A DNA stretch of 64,000 nucleotides from Jannaschia sp. Os4 (GCF_016820245.1 NZ_JAFCAR010000003.1:1-64000), one strand, 5' to 3'; counted from the stretch's first letter, positions 1-8,202 are shown. Numbers and translations: made by a program. The notes: generated by a model not told the origin, from the letters alone.

Positions 1-49
1 GGTTCCTGCGGGGCGGGCGGGGGTGGCTTGTCCTTGGGGGCCGGCCCTT

Positions 50-66
50 CCCCCCCCCCCCCCCCC
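50..66. repeat. 17-base poly-C homopolymer
   Basis: An uninterrupted run of 17 C residues lies upstream of mtgA and runs directly into an intergenic repeat. Such runs are prone to slippage, and also to sequencing or assembly error. No gene is seen before position 196. Confidence 0.9.
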
Positions 67-110
67 GCCGGGGCTCCGCGCCGGACCCCGGGATACTTGG
101 GCCAAGAAAG
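67..110 (+). repeat. Intergenic repeat, copy A
   Basis: A GC-rich element with a core reading CCCCGGGATACTTGGGCCAA followed by GAAAG. A reverse-complement relative lies at 8141-8197 with about three mismatches over the last 26 bases, and a degenerate relative lies near 60588. Function is unknown. It resembles the short dispersed intergenic palindromic elements of Rhodobacterales genomes. Confidence 0.55.
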
Positions 111-195
111 GGGGGGCGGTGCGGGCGAACCATAGGTTCGCCCGGATCGAGCGGGGCGGCTTGACCGTCCGGTCCCCGACGGATCACTGACCCCG

Positions 196-927
196 ATGGC
201 GAAGCGGAGCACCAAGAGGACGACCAAGCGGCGGAAGGCGCCGCCCAAGCCGCCGCCGTGGCGGCGGGCGCTGCGCTGGGCCGCGCGCGGGGTGGTCGCC
301 GTCGTCGCGCTCGTGGTGCTGTGGGTGGCGGCCTATCGGTGGATCGACCCGCCGACGACGCCCTACATCGCCGCCGAGGCGGCGCGGCTGGGGGCGGTCG
401 AGCGGGTCTGGTTGGACATGGACGACATCGATCCGGTGATGATGCGGTCCGCCGTGGCCGCCGAGGACGCGGATTTCTGCAACCATTGGGGCTTCGACCT
501 CGACGCGATCCGGGGGGCCATCGAGGCGGGCGGGTCGCGGGGCGCGTCCACCATCAGCCAGCAGGTCGTGAAGAACGTGTTCCTGTGGCACGGACGGTCG
601 TGGGCGCGGAAGGGTCTGGAGGCCGGGCTGACCCCGCTGATGGAGGCGCTCTGGCCCAAGCGGCGCATCCTCGAGGTCTATCTCAACGTGGCGGAGTTCG
701 ACGAGGGCGTGTTCGGCGTCGAGGCGGGGGCGCGGCGCTACTTCGGGGTGTCGGCGGGCGATCTGACGGCCGAGCAGGCGGCGCGCCTGGCCGCCGTGCT
801 GCCCGCGCCGAAGCGGTGGTCGGCGCGCGCGCCGTCGGACCGGGTGGCGCGGCGCGCGCGGGCCATCGCCGACGGGGCGGCCACGATCCGCCGGGACGGG
901 CGGGCCGATTGCTTCGGCGGGGCTTGA
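196..927 (+). CDS. mtgA: Monofunctional biosynthetic peptidoglycan transglycosylase
   Basis: Polymerises lipid II into glycan strands at the outer face of the inner membrane. The 243-residue product has a very basic N-terminus (Lys/Arg-rich, residues 1-28), one membrane segment at about 30-48, then a GT51 domain. The conserved block EDADFCNHWGFD carries the presumed catalytic Glu90, and the GASTISQQVVKN motif follows near residue 115. There is no transpeptidase domain, and the length is normal for MtgA. It is followed by a GST gene after 19 bases. Identification is secure; the start is the first ATG giving the typical basic leader. Confidence 0.93.
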   Translation: MAKRSTKRTTKRRKAPPKPPPWRRALRWAARGVVAVVALVVLWVAAYRWIDPPTTPYIAAEAARLGAVERVWLDMDDIDPVMMRSAVAAEDADFCNHWGFDLDAIRGAIEAGGSRGASTISQQVVKNVFLWHGRSWARKGLEAGLTPLMEALWPKRRILEVYLNVAEFDEGVFGVEAGARRYFGVSAGDLTAEQAARLAAVLPAPKRWSARAPSDRVARRARAIADGAATIRRDGRADCFGGA

Positions 928-946
928 TGGGACGCGCGGGCGACGT

Positions 947-1624
947 ATGACCGGAGGCATGATCCAGCTCATCCATTTTCCCCTGTCGCCGTTCAGCCGG
1001 AAGGTCCGCCTCTTGCTCGCCGAGAAGGGGCTGCAGGTGGAGCTGGTGGAGGAGCGCTACTGGGAGCGGGAGCCGGAGTTCCTGCGCCGCAACGCCGCCG
1101 GCAAGGTGCCGGTGCTGCGGATCGACGGGCACACGCTGTCGGACAGCGCGGCGATCTGCGAGTATCTCGAGGAGACGCGGCCGGAGCCCGCGCTGCTGCC
1201 GTCCGACCCGAGGGCCCGGGCGGAGGTGCGGCGGCTGGTGGGGTGGTTCGACGACAAGTTCCACCGGGAGGTGACCGAGGGGCTGGTGGGCGAGCGGGTG
1301 ATGAAGAAGGTCATGCGCGCGGGCCACCCGGACGGGACCAAGATCGGGCGGGCGGCGAAGGCGATCAGCTTCCATCTCGACTACATGGACTGGCTCTTGG
1401 ACCGGAACCGCTGGCTCGCGGGGCGGGAGATGTCGCTTGCGGACTTCGCGGCCGCCGCGCACCTGAGCGTGCTCGACTATCAGGCGGACGTGGACTGGGA
1501 GCGGTCGCAGCTGGTGCGGCAGTGGTATTCGGCCATCAAGTCGCGGCCCGCGTTCCGGACGATCCTCGCGGACGTGGTGCCGGGGTTCCGTCCGGCGCCG
1601 CACTACGCGGACCTGGACTTCTGA
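947..1624 (+). CDS. Glutathione S-transferase family protein
   Basis: Cytosolic GST-fold protein of 225 residues. The N-terminal thioredoxin-like domain has the [11 protein letters not shown] active-site region, the cis-Pro segment KVPVLRIDG and the glutathione-binding [11 protein letters not shown] motif. A helical C-terminal domain follows from about residue 95. The substrate cannot be read from the sequence. A second ATG at 959 would remove four residues and begins with the usual MIQL, so the start is uncertain by 12 bases. The stop codon overlaps the start of queG, suggesting translational coupling. Confidence 0.87.
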   Translation: MTGGMIQLIHFPLSPFSRKVRLLLAEKGLQVELVEERYWEREPEFLRRNAAGKVPVLRIDGHTLSDSAAICEYLEETRPEPALLPSDPRARAEVRRLVGWFDDKFHREVTEGLVGERVMKKVMRAGHPDGTKIGRAAKAISFHLDYMDWLLDRNRWLAGREMSLADFAAAAHLSVLDYQADVDWERSQLVRQWYSAIKSRPAFRTILADVVPGFRPAPHYADLDF

Positions 1625-2646
1625 AGGACCGGCTGATCGCGCGGGCGCGGGCCGAGGGGTTCGTCGGCGTCGGCGTGTGCGGGCCGCACGCGATCCCGGA
1701 GGCGCCCGCGCGGCTGGGGCGGTTCCTGTCGGACGGGCATCACGGGCAGATGGGCTGGATGGGCGAGCGGGTGGCGTGGCGGGGCGATCCGCGCGCGCTG
1801 TGGCCCGAATGCCGGTCGGTGGTGATGTTGGCGCACAGCTACGCGCCGGAGCACGATCCGCTGGACGACGTGGGCCGCGCGGGCACGGGCGCGGTGAGCG
1901 TCTACGCGCAGGGGCGGGACTACCACGACGTGGTGAAGAAGGCCCTGAAGCGGGTGGGGCGGTGGCTGGTCGAGGAGGCCGGGTGCGCGATCAAGGTCTT
2001 CGTGGACACGGCGCCGGTGATGGAGAAGCCGTTGGCGCAGGCGGCGGGTCTCGGCTGGCAGGGGAAGCACACGAACCTGCTGTCGCGGGACTGGGGGAAC
2101 TGGGCGTTCCTCGGGGCGATCTTCACCACGCTGGAGTTGGAGCCGGACGCGCCGGAGGGGGAGCATTGCGGGTCGTGCACCAAGTGCCTCGACATCTGCC
2201 CGACGGATGCGTTCCCGGCGCCGTTCCGGCTCGATGCGACGCGCTGCGTCTCGTACCTGACGATCGAGCATCGGGGACCGGTGGACCCCGCGTTGCGGCG
2301 GGGGATCGGCAACCGGGTGTACGGCTGCGACGACTGCCTCGCGGTGTGCCCGTGGAACAAGTTCGCGGTGGCGGCCGCGGACCTGCGGTACCACGGGCCG
2401 CATCGGGCACCGTCGCTGGGGGCGTTGGTCACCTTGGACGACGCGGGGTTCCGGGCGCGGTTCGCGGGCAGCCCGATCAAGCGGATCGGGCGGGACCGGA
2501 TGGTGCGCAACGCGCTCTATGCGATCGGGAACGACCTGCGGGACGGGGGCGACCCGGCGTTGGCAGAGGTGGCGCGGGAGCTAGTGGACGACCCGGACGA
2601 GGGGGTCGCGGACGCGGCGCGGTGGGCTGTGGAGCAGGTGGCATGA
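1621..2646 (+). CDS. queG: Epoxyqueuosine reductase QueG (apparent CTG start)
   Basis: Catalyses the last step of queuosine synthesis, reducing epoxyqueuosine to queuosine in tRNA with cobalamin and iron-sulfur clusters. Two 4Fe-4S motifs are visible: [12 protein letters not shown] starting near residue 183 and [11 protein letters not shown] near residue 236. The protein length (about 341 residues) is normal for the family. Homology begins at [14 protein letters not shown], and no in-frame ATG, GTG or TTG is available there. The best start is CTG at 1621, overlapping the TGA of the GST gene. The functional call is strong; the start codon is unusual or reflects a base error nearby. Confidence 0.9.
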   Translation: MKDRLIARARAEGFVGVGVCGPHAIPEAPARLGRFLSDGHHGQMGWMGERVAWRGDPRALWPECRSVVMLAHSYAPEHDPLDDVGRAGTGAVSVYAQGRDYHDVVKKALKRVGRWLVEEAGCAIKVFVDTAPVMEKPLAQAAGLGWQGKHTNLLSRDWGNWAFLGAIFTTLELEPDAPEGEHCGSCTKCLDICPTDAFPAPFRLDATRCVSYLTIEHRGPVDPALRRGIGNRVYGCDDCLAVCPWNKFAVAAADLRYHGPHRAPSLGALVTLDDAGFRARFAGSPIKRIGRDRMVRNALYAIGNDLRDGGDPALAEVARELVDDPDEGVADAARWAVEQVA

Positions 2647-2667
2647 GGGGTCGCGTGCCGAGGAGGA

Positions 2668-2686
2668 GATGGGGTGGAACCCCATC
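2668..2686. repeat. Intergenic hairpin, GATGGGGT / ACCCCATC
   Basis: A perfect 8-bp stem with the three-base loop GGA sits in the 115-base gap after queG. A second palindrome, CCCCCGCGCGGGGG, lies at 2741-2754. They may end queG transcription or be dispersed intergenic elements; there is no T tract. Confidence 0.45.
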
Positions 2687-2761
2687 CTACGGGCGACGGG
2701 GCGCGCCGCTCCGGCATGGACGCGCCCGTTCCGAGGGAGGCCCCCGCGCGGGGGCGGGGGC

Positions 2762-3610
2762 GTGAGCGTCCTTCTGTCGTTCGGGCACGGGTATTCGGCG
2801 CGCGCGCTGGTGCCGCTGCTGGACGGGTGGCGCGTGGTGGGGACGACGCGGTCGGTGGAGAAGGCCAAGGCGCTGCGCGCCGAGGGGGTGGAGCCGGTGA
2901 TGTTCGGCGATCCCGTGCCCTTAAGCGAGACGACTCATGTGATGACATCGGCCGCGCCGGACGAGGGCGGCGATCCGGTGCTGCGGACCTACGGGGACGC
3001 CCTGCGCCGCCACCTGCGGCCGGGGCAGTGGGTGGGCTACCTGTCGACCACGGGCGTCTACGGCGACCACGGCGGCGGCTGGGTGGACGAGGAGACGCCG
3101 CTGACCCCCTCGACCAAGCGCGGCGAGATGCGGGTCGCGGCCGAGGCCGAATGGGCCGCGCTCTGCGCCGAGGCGGGGGCGGACCTTCACGTGTTCCGGC
3201 TGGCGGGCATCTACGGGCCGGGGCGGGGGCCGTTCGCCAAGGTGCGCGCGGGCACGGCGCGGCGGATCGTGAAGGACGGCCAAGTGTTCAGCCGCATCCA
3301 CCGCGACGACATCGCGCAGGTGCTGGCCGCGTCGCTGGCGCGGCCGCATCCGGGAGGCCGGGCCTACAACCTGTGCGACGACGACCCCGCGCCGCCGCAG
3401 GACGTGATCGCCCATGCGGCGGAGCTGCTCGGCCTGCCGGTGCCGCCCGCGATTCCCTATGGCGAGGCGGAGATGACGCCGATGGCGCGCAGCTTCTATG
3501 CCGAGTCCAAGCGCGTGCGGAACGACCGCATCAAGGACGAGCTCGGCGTGCGGCTGATCCACCCGACCTATCGGCAGGGACTTGCCTCACTTTTGGACGA
3601 AGGCGCCTGA
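2762..3610 (+). CDS. SDR-family NAD(P)-dependent epimerase/dehydratase, YeeZ-like
   Basis: An atypical or extended SDR protein of 282 residues from a GTG start. The N-terminal Rossmann strand VLLSFGHGYSARAL carries the glycine-rich nucleotide-binding turn. The STTGVYGDHGG segment and a later FRLAGIYGPGRGPF segment match the YeeZ-like group, whose physiological substrate is not known. An upstream ATG in the same frame would add 31 residues of GC-rich intergenic sequence with no similarity to the fold, so the GTG is preferred. It stands alone, 115 bases after queG. Confidence 0.82.
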   Translation: MSVLLSFGHGYSARALVPLLDGWRVVGTTRSVEKAKALRAEGVEPVMFGDPVPLSETTHVMTSAAPDEGGDPVLRTYGDALRRHLRPGQWVGYLSTTGVYGDHGGGWVDEETPLTPSTKRGEMRVAAEAEWAALCAEAGADLHVFRLAGIYGPGRGPFAKVRAGTARRIVKDGQVFSRIHRDDIAQVLAASLARPHPGGRAYNLCDDDPAPPQDVIAHAAELLGLPVPPAIPYGEAEMTPMARSFYAESKRVRNDRIKDELGVRLIHPTYRQGLASLLDEGA

Positions 3611-3692
3611 GGGCGTTTCCCGAACGCGCCGATTCGGTGTAGCCTCCCGTCCGAGCGCCCGGAGAGGCGTGGCGACGAGTGGATGGTGTGCG

Positions 3693-4340
3693 ATGTACGT
3701 GAACCGCAGGCGGGCCTTGGCCCTCGGCGCGGGCGGGTTGATCTTCTCGGTCAGCGCCTGCTCGAAGTTCGTGACCTATGACGGGCCGGAGGTCACCCGC
3801 GTGGTGGTCCAGAAGGAGCCGCGCCGGATGCTGCTGATGCATCACGGGCAGGTTCTGGTGGACCACCGCGTGCAGCTGGGCTTCACGCCCTACGGCCACA
3901 AGGAACGGCAGGGCGACGGACGCACCCCCGAGGGGCGCTACCACGTGGACCGGCGCAACCCGGACTCCTCGTTCTTCCTGTCGGTGGGGATCGACTACCC
4001 CAACGCCGCCGACCGCGCCTATGCGCGGGACATGGGCGTCGATCCGGGCGGGGACATCTTCATCCACGGCTGGGGGCCGCAGCGCCGCCACAAGGACCGC
4101 GACTGGACGGCGGGCTGCATCGCGGTGACGAACCGGCAGATGAAGCTTGTCTACGCGATGGTCCGCACCGGCACCCCGGTCGACATCTTCGGCAAGCCCG
4201 ATCCGGTCGAGGCCGCGCCGCCGACGGCCGCGGTGGAGGGCGAATCGCCCCGTCCGGGCGAGGGCGGGCTGCCCGCGGGGACGGACCCCGCGATCGAGGA
4301 GATCCTCAACGAGGTCTTCCCCGAGGGCGTTCCCACCTGA
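3693..4340 (+). CDS. L,D-transpeptidase (YkuD) lipoprotein
   Basis: A cell-wall enzyme of the YkuD family, which forms 3-3 crosslinks or attaches proteins to meso-diaminopimelate. The 215-residue product starts at MYVNRRRALAL, with a hydrophobic leader and lipobox VSAC (Cys23), so it is probably a periplasm-facing lipoprotein. The catalytic domain shows IHGWG and DWTAGCIAVTN, with Cys142 as the likely nucleophile. A Pro/Gly/Glu-rich tail follows. It is convergent with the CAP-domain lipoprotein gene across a GC-rich hairpin. Exact crosslinking activity is not decidable from sequence. Confidence 0.88.
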   Translation: MYVNRRRALALGAGGLIFSVSACSKFVTYDGPEVTRVVVQKEPRRMLLMHHGQVLVDHRVQLGFTPYGHKERQGDGRTPEGRYHVDRRNPDSSFFLSVGIDYPNAADRAYARDMGVDPGGDIFIHGWGPQRRHKDRDWTAGCIAVTNRQMKLVYAMVRTGTPVDIFGKPDPVEAAPPTAAVEGESPRPGEGGLPAGTDPAIEEILNEVFPEGVPT

Positions 4341-4351
4341 TCGTGCGATTC

Positions 4352-4377
4352 CCGGGGCGGGCCCCGCCGCGCCCCGG
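4352..4377. terminator. GC-rich hairpin between convergent genes
   Basis: The stem CCGGGGCG / CGCCCCGG (8 bp, 10-base loop) sits between the stops of the L,D-transpeptidase and CAP genes. No U tract is present, so it may be only a weak bidirectional terminator. Confidence 0.4.
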
Positions 4378-4385
4378 GGCGGGCG

Positions 4386-4931
4386 TCAGGCCGCGCCGGG
4401 CACCGTGCCCCCGGGCGCGGTGCCGGTGGTGAGCGTCCACCAGATCTTGCCGTTGCCTTCCTGGTAGAAGGCGAAGCCCATCAGCCGCGCCTCCCGGTCG
4501 AGCAGCACGCGGCGGGCGCCCGGCTCCTGCATCCACGCGGCGACCGTCTCGAGCTCGGACTCGTAGGTCTCCGAGATCGCCTCGCCGAGGAGGCGTCCGC
4601 GGAAGCCGGCCCGCCGGGCGCGGTCGATGGGCGAGGAGCCGTCCGAGCCGAAGTGCCACGGGCGGTTCTGGAGCGACATGTCGCGCGAGTGGGTGGCTGC
4701 GGCCGCCGAGAGTTGCGGGTCCAGCGCCAAGGCGGGCGCGCCGGCCCCTTGCCGCAAGGCGTTCACGGCGTCGAGCGCGCGGAAGGGGACGCGCTTCGCG
4801 TCGCGGCTGGAGATGCGGTAGAGCTTCGGCAGCGGCTGTCCGTCCGGCCCCGTGCGCGGGGCCTCGCCCGTGGTGGCGCAGGCCGAAAGCGTGGCGGCGC
4901 CCATGAGGGCGAGCGCGGTGCGGCGGTCCAT
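4386..4931 (-). CDS. CAP (SCP/PR1-like) domain lipoprotein
   Basis: A 181-residue exported protein. MDRRTALAL plus a hydrophobic stretch and lipobox LSAC (Cys18) indicate lipoprotein processing. The CAP domain runs from about residue 50: AVNALRQGAGAPAL, then THSRDMSLQNRPWHFG containing the conserved His, then GEAISETYES, a short helix, and GFAFYQEGNGKIWWTL. Bacterial CAP proteins are widespread and mostly uncharacterised; some bind peptidoglycan or lipids. The neighbouring L,D-transpeptidase hints at a cell-envelope role but the two genes are convergent, not co-transcribed. Confidence 0.83.
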   Translation of the reverse strand: MDRRTALALMGAATLSACATTGEAPRTGPDGQPLPKLYRISSRDAKRVPFRALDAVNALRQGAGAPALALDPQLSAAAATHSRDMSLQNRPWHFGSDGSSPIDRARRAGFRGRLLGEAISETYESELETVAAWMQEPGARRVLLDREARLMGFAFYQEGNGKIWWTLTTGTAPGGTVPGAA

Positions 4932-5306
4932 GATTGTCGTTCCCCGTCCTGTCCGGCGGGCCGGTCGCCCGGCCCCGGTCGGCGGGACTATAGGGGAGCA
5001 TGGCGCGAGGCAAACGCCACGTTTCCGGCATCTGGGCGGAGATTCGCGCGCGCGGCGCGGGCCTCCGCCGGGCGGCGGTCTTTGGAGATAAGGGGTGGAC
5101 GGCGGCCCACGTCCGGGCGACGATCGACGCGACGAGGCCGCACTGTCCCTGCGGGGTGTTGCGTATTTGACGACAGCGTCACGAGGGGGACTCTTGACGT
5201 TGCAATGCCCCCCCCACCCTGCTTAACCCGACTCCAGAGGTCCAGTCTTGGGTGCCACCTGAGTGGCGGCTGTCGCCTCATCGATGGCGTATCTTTGGAG
5301 GAAACC
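4932..5306. promoter_or_regulatory. 375-base intergenic region before the 60-residue protein gene
   Basis: No gene is seen here. Two TTGACG hexamers (5167-5172 and 5194-5199) could be -35 elements, but I see no convincing -10. Two GANTC sites (5189-5193 and 5230-5234) lie within 46 bases, and a TTAACC half-site is at 5223, so the region could respond to CcrM methylation and CtrA. A strong ribosome binding site (GGAGG, 5297-5301) precedes the next ATG. The promoter of the CAP gene on the minus strand should also lie here. Confidence 0.4.
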
Positions 5307-5489
5307 ATGAAGAAAATCGCTCTCGCCGCCGCGCTCGCCGCTGCCGGTTCCACCGCCTTCGCCGGCAACATCGAGCCCGTGGCCGTCGAGCCCGTCGTGA
5401 TCGTCGAGGACACCTCCTCGTCCGCGTCCGGCATCGTCGTTCCGCTGATCGCGCTGATCCTGATCGCCGCGGCCGTCGCCGCCGACTGA
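5307..5489 (+). CDS. Small exported protein with C-terminal membrane segment
   Basis: A 60-residue product: MKKIALAAALAAAGSTAFAG looks like a cleavable signal peptide, followed by an acidic Val/Glu stretch (residues 20-35), a Ser-rich linker and a hydrophobic segment IVVPLIALILIAAAVAA ending in Asp. It has its own strong ribosome binding site, a long upstream region and a textbook terminator, so it is very likely a real, well-expressed gene. Similar tiny proteins are common in Rhodobacterales but I know of no established function. A role as a small membrane peptide is inference only. Confidence 0.78.
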   Translation: MKKIALAAALAAAGSTAFAGNIEPVAVEPVVIVEDTSSSASGIVVPLIALILIAAAVAAD

Positions 5490-5514
5490 TCCACGGTCAC
5501 ACCGCACAGGGAAA

Positions 5515-5539
5515 GGGGCGTCCTTCGGGGCGCCCTTTT
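5515..5539. terminator. Intrinsic terminator with C(UUCG)G tetraloop
   Basis: The arms GGGCGTCC (5516-5523) and GGGCGCCC (5528-5535) enclose TTCG and are followed by TTTT, a classic stable stem-tetraloop terminator for the 60-residue protein gene. It abuts the stop of the convergent Lrp gene. Confidence 0.9.
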
Positions 5540-6004
5540 CTATTCGGGCAACGGTACCACGAGGCCGCGCTTGACCGCGCGCATGGCGACCGAGGTGCGG
5601 AAGCGGCGGACGTTGGCGTCGTCGAAGAACATCCGGCGGCTGAACGCCTCGAAGGCGGCCATGTCGGGCGCTAGGACCACCAGCACGAAATCCGCCTCGC
5701 CGGTGACGTACCAGCACTGCTGGACCATCGGCTCGGCCCGCGCCGCGCGGGCGAAGGCGTCGATGCGGTCGGCCTGCTCGCGCTCCAGCTCCACCTGCAC
5801 GAGGAAGGTCGTCGGCGCCCCCACCGCCGCCGGATCGACCAACGCGACCGTCCGGTCGATCGCGCCGCCGTCCCGCAACCGCCTGAGGCGCCGCTGCACC
5901 GTGGCGGGGCTGAGCCCGGTCTCGGCGGCGAGCGCGTCGAGGCGGCGGTCGGCATCCGCTTGGAGGAGGCGGAGCAGGGTGAGGTCGTGGGGGTCGAGAT
6001 CCAT
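5540..6004 (-). CDS. Lrp/AsnC family transcriptional regulator
   Basis: A 154-residue regulator. It begins MDLDPHDLTLLRLLQ, with the winged helix-turn-helix DALAAETGLSPATVQRRLRRLRDGGAI at residues 20-45, then the RAM (AsnC ligand-binding) domain with YVTGEADFVLVV. Lrp-type proteins bind amino acids as octamers. It is divergent from the PLP lyase/M20 hydrolase pair, 100 bases away, and probably controls it in response to an amino acid. Upstream in-frame codons would extend it by 34 residues, but the family start is at 6004. Confidence 0.9.
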   Translation of the reverse strand: MDLDPHDLTLLRLLQADADRRLDALAAETGLSPATVQRRLRRLRDGGAIDRTVALVDPAAVGAPTTFLVQVELEREQADRIDAFARAARAEPMVQQCWYVTGEADFVLVVLAPDMAAFEAFSRRMFFDDANVRRFRTSVAMRAVKRGLVVPLPE

Positions 6005-6104
6005 GCGGGGATCGGGGCATCCGGCCCGCTCGGATGCAAGGATTTCCCGCGCGGGCCCCTTGGTTCGACCTGATCCCCTCGTGCCCTTGCGGTAGCATGC
6101 GGCC

Positions 6105-7040
6105 ATGTTCGACTTCGACCGCCCCGCGCGCCTTCTGGCGCTCTGCCCCGCCTACCGCGCCACGCCGTTGCACAGGCACGGCCCCCTCTGGATCAAGGAC
6201 GAGGGCGATCGGATGGGCCTCGGCGCGTTCAAGGCGCTGGGCGGGGTCCACGCGGCGGCGATCCTGCTCGCGCGGGCGCGGGGCGTTGCGCCCGCGGAGG
6301 TGCACGGGACCACGGGGCCGGAGGTGCTGGTCTGCGCCAGCGCGGGCAATCACGGCCTGTCGGTCGCCACGGGCGCGCGGCTGTTCGGGGCGCGGGCGCG
6401 GGTGCATCTGGCCGGGAGCGTGCCGGAGGTGTTCGCCGACCGCCTGCGCGCCAAGGGGGCTGATGTGGTGCGGTCGGGGGCGACCTACGAGGCGGCGCTG
6501 GCGGCGGCCCAGGCGGATCCCACGCCGGGGGCGATGCTGCTGGCCGACGGGGCGTGGCCGGGCCACGAGGGGCCGCCGCGCTTGGTGATGGAGGGGTACC
6601 TGACCATCGCCGCCGAACTGGCCGAGCAGATGCCGACGCCGGTGGAGCGGATGTACGTCCAAGCCGGGGTCGGCGGGCTGGCCGCCGCGATGGCGGCGGG
6701 GTCGGCGCGGTGGGACCACCCGCCCGAGATCGTCGTGGTGGAGCCGGAGGCCGCCCCCTGCCTGCGCGACAGCGCCGCCGCCGGGCGGCCCGTGACGGTG
6801 GAGGGACCGGAGAGCGCGATGGGGCGGCTGGACTGCAAGGCTCCCTCGACGCTGGCCTTGGAGGTGCTGGAGGCGCGGGGCGTGCGCTACGAGGTGGTGT
6901 CGGAGGTGGAGGCCGCCGCGGCCGTGGACCATGTCGCCGACTTGGGCCATCGGACGACGCCCTCGGGCGCGGCGGGGCTGGCCTGCTGCCTGCGGGAGGG
7001 GGGCGCGGGGCTCTGCCTGATCACGGAGGGGCCGGCATGA
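6105..7040 (+). CDS. PLP-dependent lyase, diaminopropionate ammonia-lyase-like
   Basis: A fold-type II pyridoxal-phosphate enzyme. GLGAFKALGG places the Schiff-base lysine at Lys43, in the wording typical of diaminopropionate ammonia-lyase (DpaL). ASAGNHGLS is the substrate loop and QAGVGGLAAAM the phosphate-binding glycine loop. At 311 residues it is shorter than DpaL (about 400), so the substrate may differ; threonine/serine dehydratase activity is possible. Its stop overlaps the start of the M20 hydrolase (ATGA), so the two are coupled, and the divergent Lrp gene suggests amino-acid-responsive control. Confidence 0.78.
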   Translation: MFDFDRPARLLALCPAYRATPLHRHGPLWIKDEGDRMGLGAFKALGGVHAAAILLARARGVAPAEVHGTTGPEVLVCASAGNHGLSVATGARLFGARARVHLAGSVPEVFADRLRAKGADVVRSGATYEAALAAAQADPTPGAMLLADGAWPGHEGPPRLVMEGYLTIAAELAEQMPTPVERMYVQAGVGGLAAAMAAGSARWDHPPEIVVVEPEAAPCLRDSAAAGRPVTVEGPESAMGRLDCKAPSTLALEVLEARGVRYEVVSEVEAAAAVDHVADLGHRTTPSGAAGLACCLREGGAGLCLITEGPA

Positions 7041-8134
7041 CCGACCTCGTCGCCTTCCGCCGCGACCTGCACCGGCATCCGGAGGTGGGATCGCACGTGC
7101 CCCGCACCGCCGCCGCCTTGGCCGGCGCGCTGGAGGCCGCCGGGTGGCGGGTGACGCGGGGCGTGGGCGGGCACGGGATCCTCGCGTCGCTCGGCACGGG
7201 CGCCGGTCCGCTCCTGCGGGCGGACATGGACGCCCTGCCGATCACGGAGGCGACGGGGCTGCCCTACGCCTCCGAGGTGCCCGGCGCGTTCCACGGCTGT
7301 GGCCATGACGGGCACACCGCGATGCTGCTCGGCGCGGCGGAGGCGCTGGCCGCCGATCCGCCGCCGCACGCGGTGCACCTGATGGGCCAGCCCGCCGAGG
7401 AGCAAGGGACGGGAGCGCAGGCCATGATCGCGGACGGGCTGTTCGAGCGGGTGGCGGTGACGCGGGCATGGGGCCTGCACTGCTGGCCCGGCGCGCCGGT
7501 CGGCGCGCTGTCCACGCGGGCGGGGCCGATGATGGCGCACGAGGACAACTTCGAGATCGTGGTGGAGGGCGTGGGCGGGCACGCGAGCCAGCCGCACCTG
7601 CAGGCGGACGCGATGGTGGCGGGGGCGGCCATCGTGGCCGCGTTGCAGACGGTGGTGGCGCGGACCTGCGACCCCGCCGACTTCGCGGTGCTGTCGGTGA
7701 CGGGGTTCGAGACGGACGGGGCGCGCAACGTGGTGCCGTCGCGGGTGGCGATCACGGGGGACGCGCGAGGGTATTCGGACGCGGTGCGGGACGTCGTGCG
7801 CGCGGCGTCGCGGCGTGTGGCCCAAGGGGTCGCGGCGTCCCATGGCTGCGAGGCGACGGTAGCGTGGGACCAGTCCTTCGTGCCCCTCGTCAACGACGCG
7901 GACTCAGTGGCGATGGCGACGGAGGCGCTGGACCTCGACGCGGATCAGCCGCGCGTCGGCGGAGCGGAGGATTTCGCCCACGTCCTTGCCCGCGTCCCCG
8001 GTGCGTTCCTCTTCCTCGGCAACGGGACCGAGGGACCAGGCGCGCTGCCCCTGCACAATCCGGGCTTCGTGTTCGACGACCGAGCCGTCCCCCACGGTGT
8101 CGTCGCGTTGACCACGCTCGCCCGCCTCGGCTGA
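7037..8134 (+). CDS. M20D-type metallopeptidase / amidohydrolase
   Basis: A 365-residue di-metal hydrolase of the hippurate/N-acyl-amino-acid type. Seen are FRRDLHRHPEVG near the N-terminus, the metal ligands HGCGHDGHTAML, PAEEQGTGA with the catalytic Glu, the dimerisation insert with GGHASQPHLQADA, and a C-terminal PLHNPGF histidine. It probably releases an amino acid from an N-acylated substrate. Coupling to the upstream PLP lyase suggests that the released amino acid is deaminated by that enzyme. Its motifs fit M20D, not allantoate amidohydrolase. Confidence 0.85.
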   Translation: MTDLVAFRRDLHRHPEVGSHVPRTAAALAGALEAAGWRVTRGVGGHGILASLGTGAGPLLRADMDALPITEATGLPYASEVPGAFHGCGHDGHTAMLLGAAEALAADPPPHAVHLMGQPAEEQGTGAQAMIADGLFERVAVTRAWGLHCWPGAPVGALSTRAGPMMAHEDNFEIVVEGVGGHASQPHLQADAMVAGAAIVAALQTVVARTCDPADFAVLSVTGFETDGARNVVPSRVAITGDARGYSDAVRDVVRAASRRVAQGVAASHGCEATVAWDQSFVPLVNDADSVAMATEALDLDADQPRVGGAEDFAHVLARVPGAFLFLGNGTEGPGALPLHNPGFVFDDRAVPHGVVALTTLARLG

Positions 8135-8140
8135 CCCGTC

Positions 8141-8197
8141 CCTTTCTTGGCCGAAATATCCCGGGGGCGGCCCGCAGGGCCGGGGGCGGAGCCCCCT
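8141..8197 (-). repeat. Intergenic repeat, copy B
   Basis: On the minus strand this reads GGGGGCTCCGCC, a GC-rich palindrome, then CCCGGGATATTTCGGCCAAG, AAAGG. It aligns with copy A at 67-110. It lies between the M20 hydrolase gene and the ccrM terminator. Confidence 0.55.
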
Positions 8198-8202
8198 CGA
8201 CG

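Noticed and set aside
2920-2930. TTAA in the SDR gene as a CtrA site
   Set aside because: A lone TTAA inside coding sequence without a second half at the right spacing.
7037-8134. M20 hydrolase as the missing allantoate amidohydrolase
   Set aside because: Its HGCGHDGHTAML motif and layout are of the M20D hippurate/IAA-conjugate type, and it is coupled to an amino-acid lyase, not to the ureide genes.
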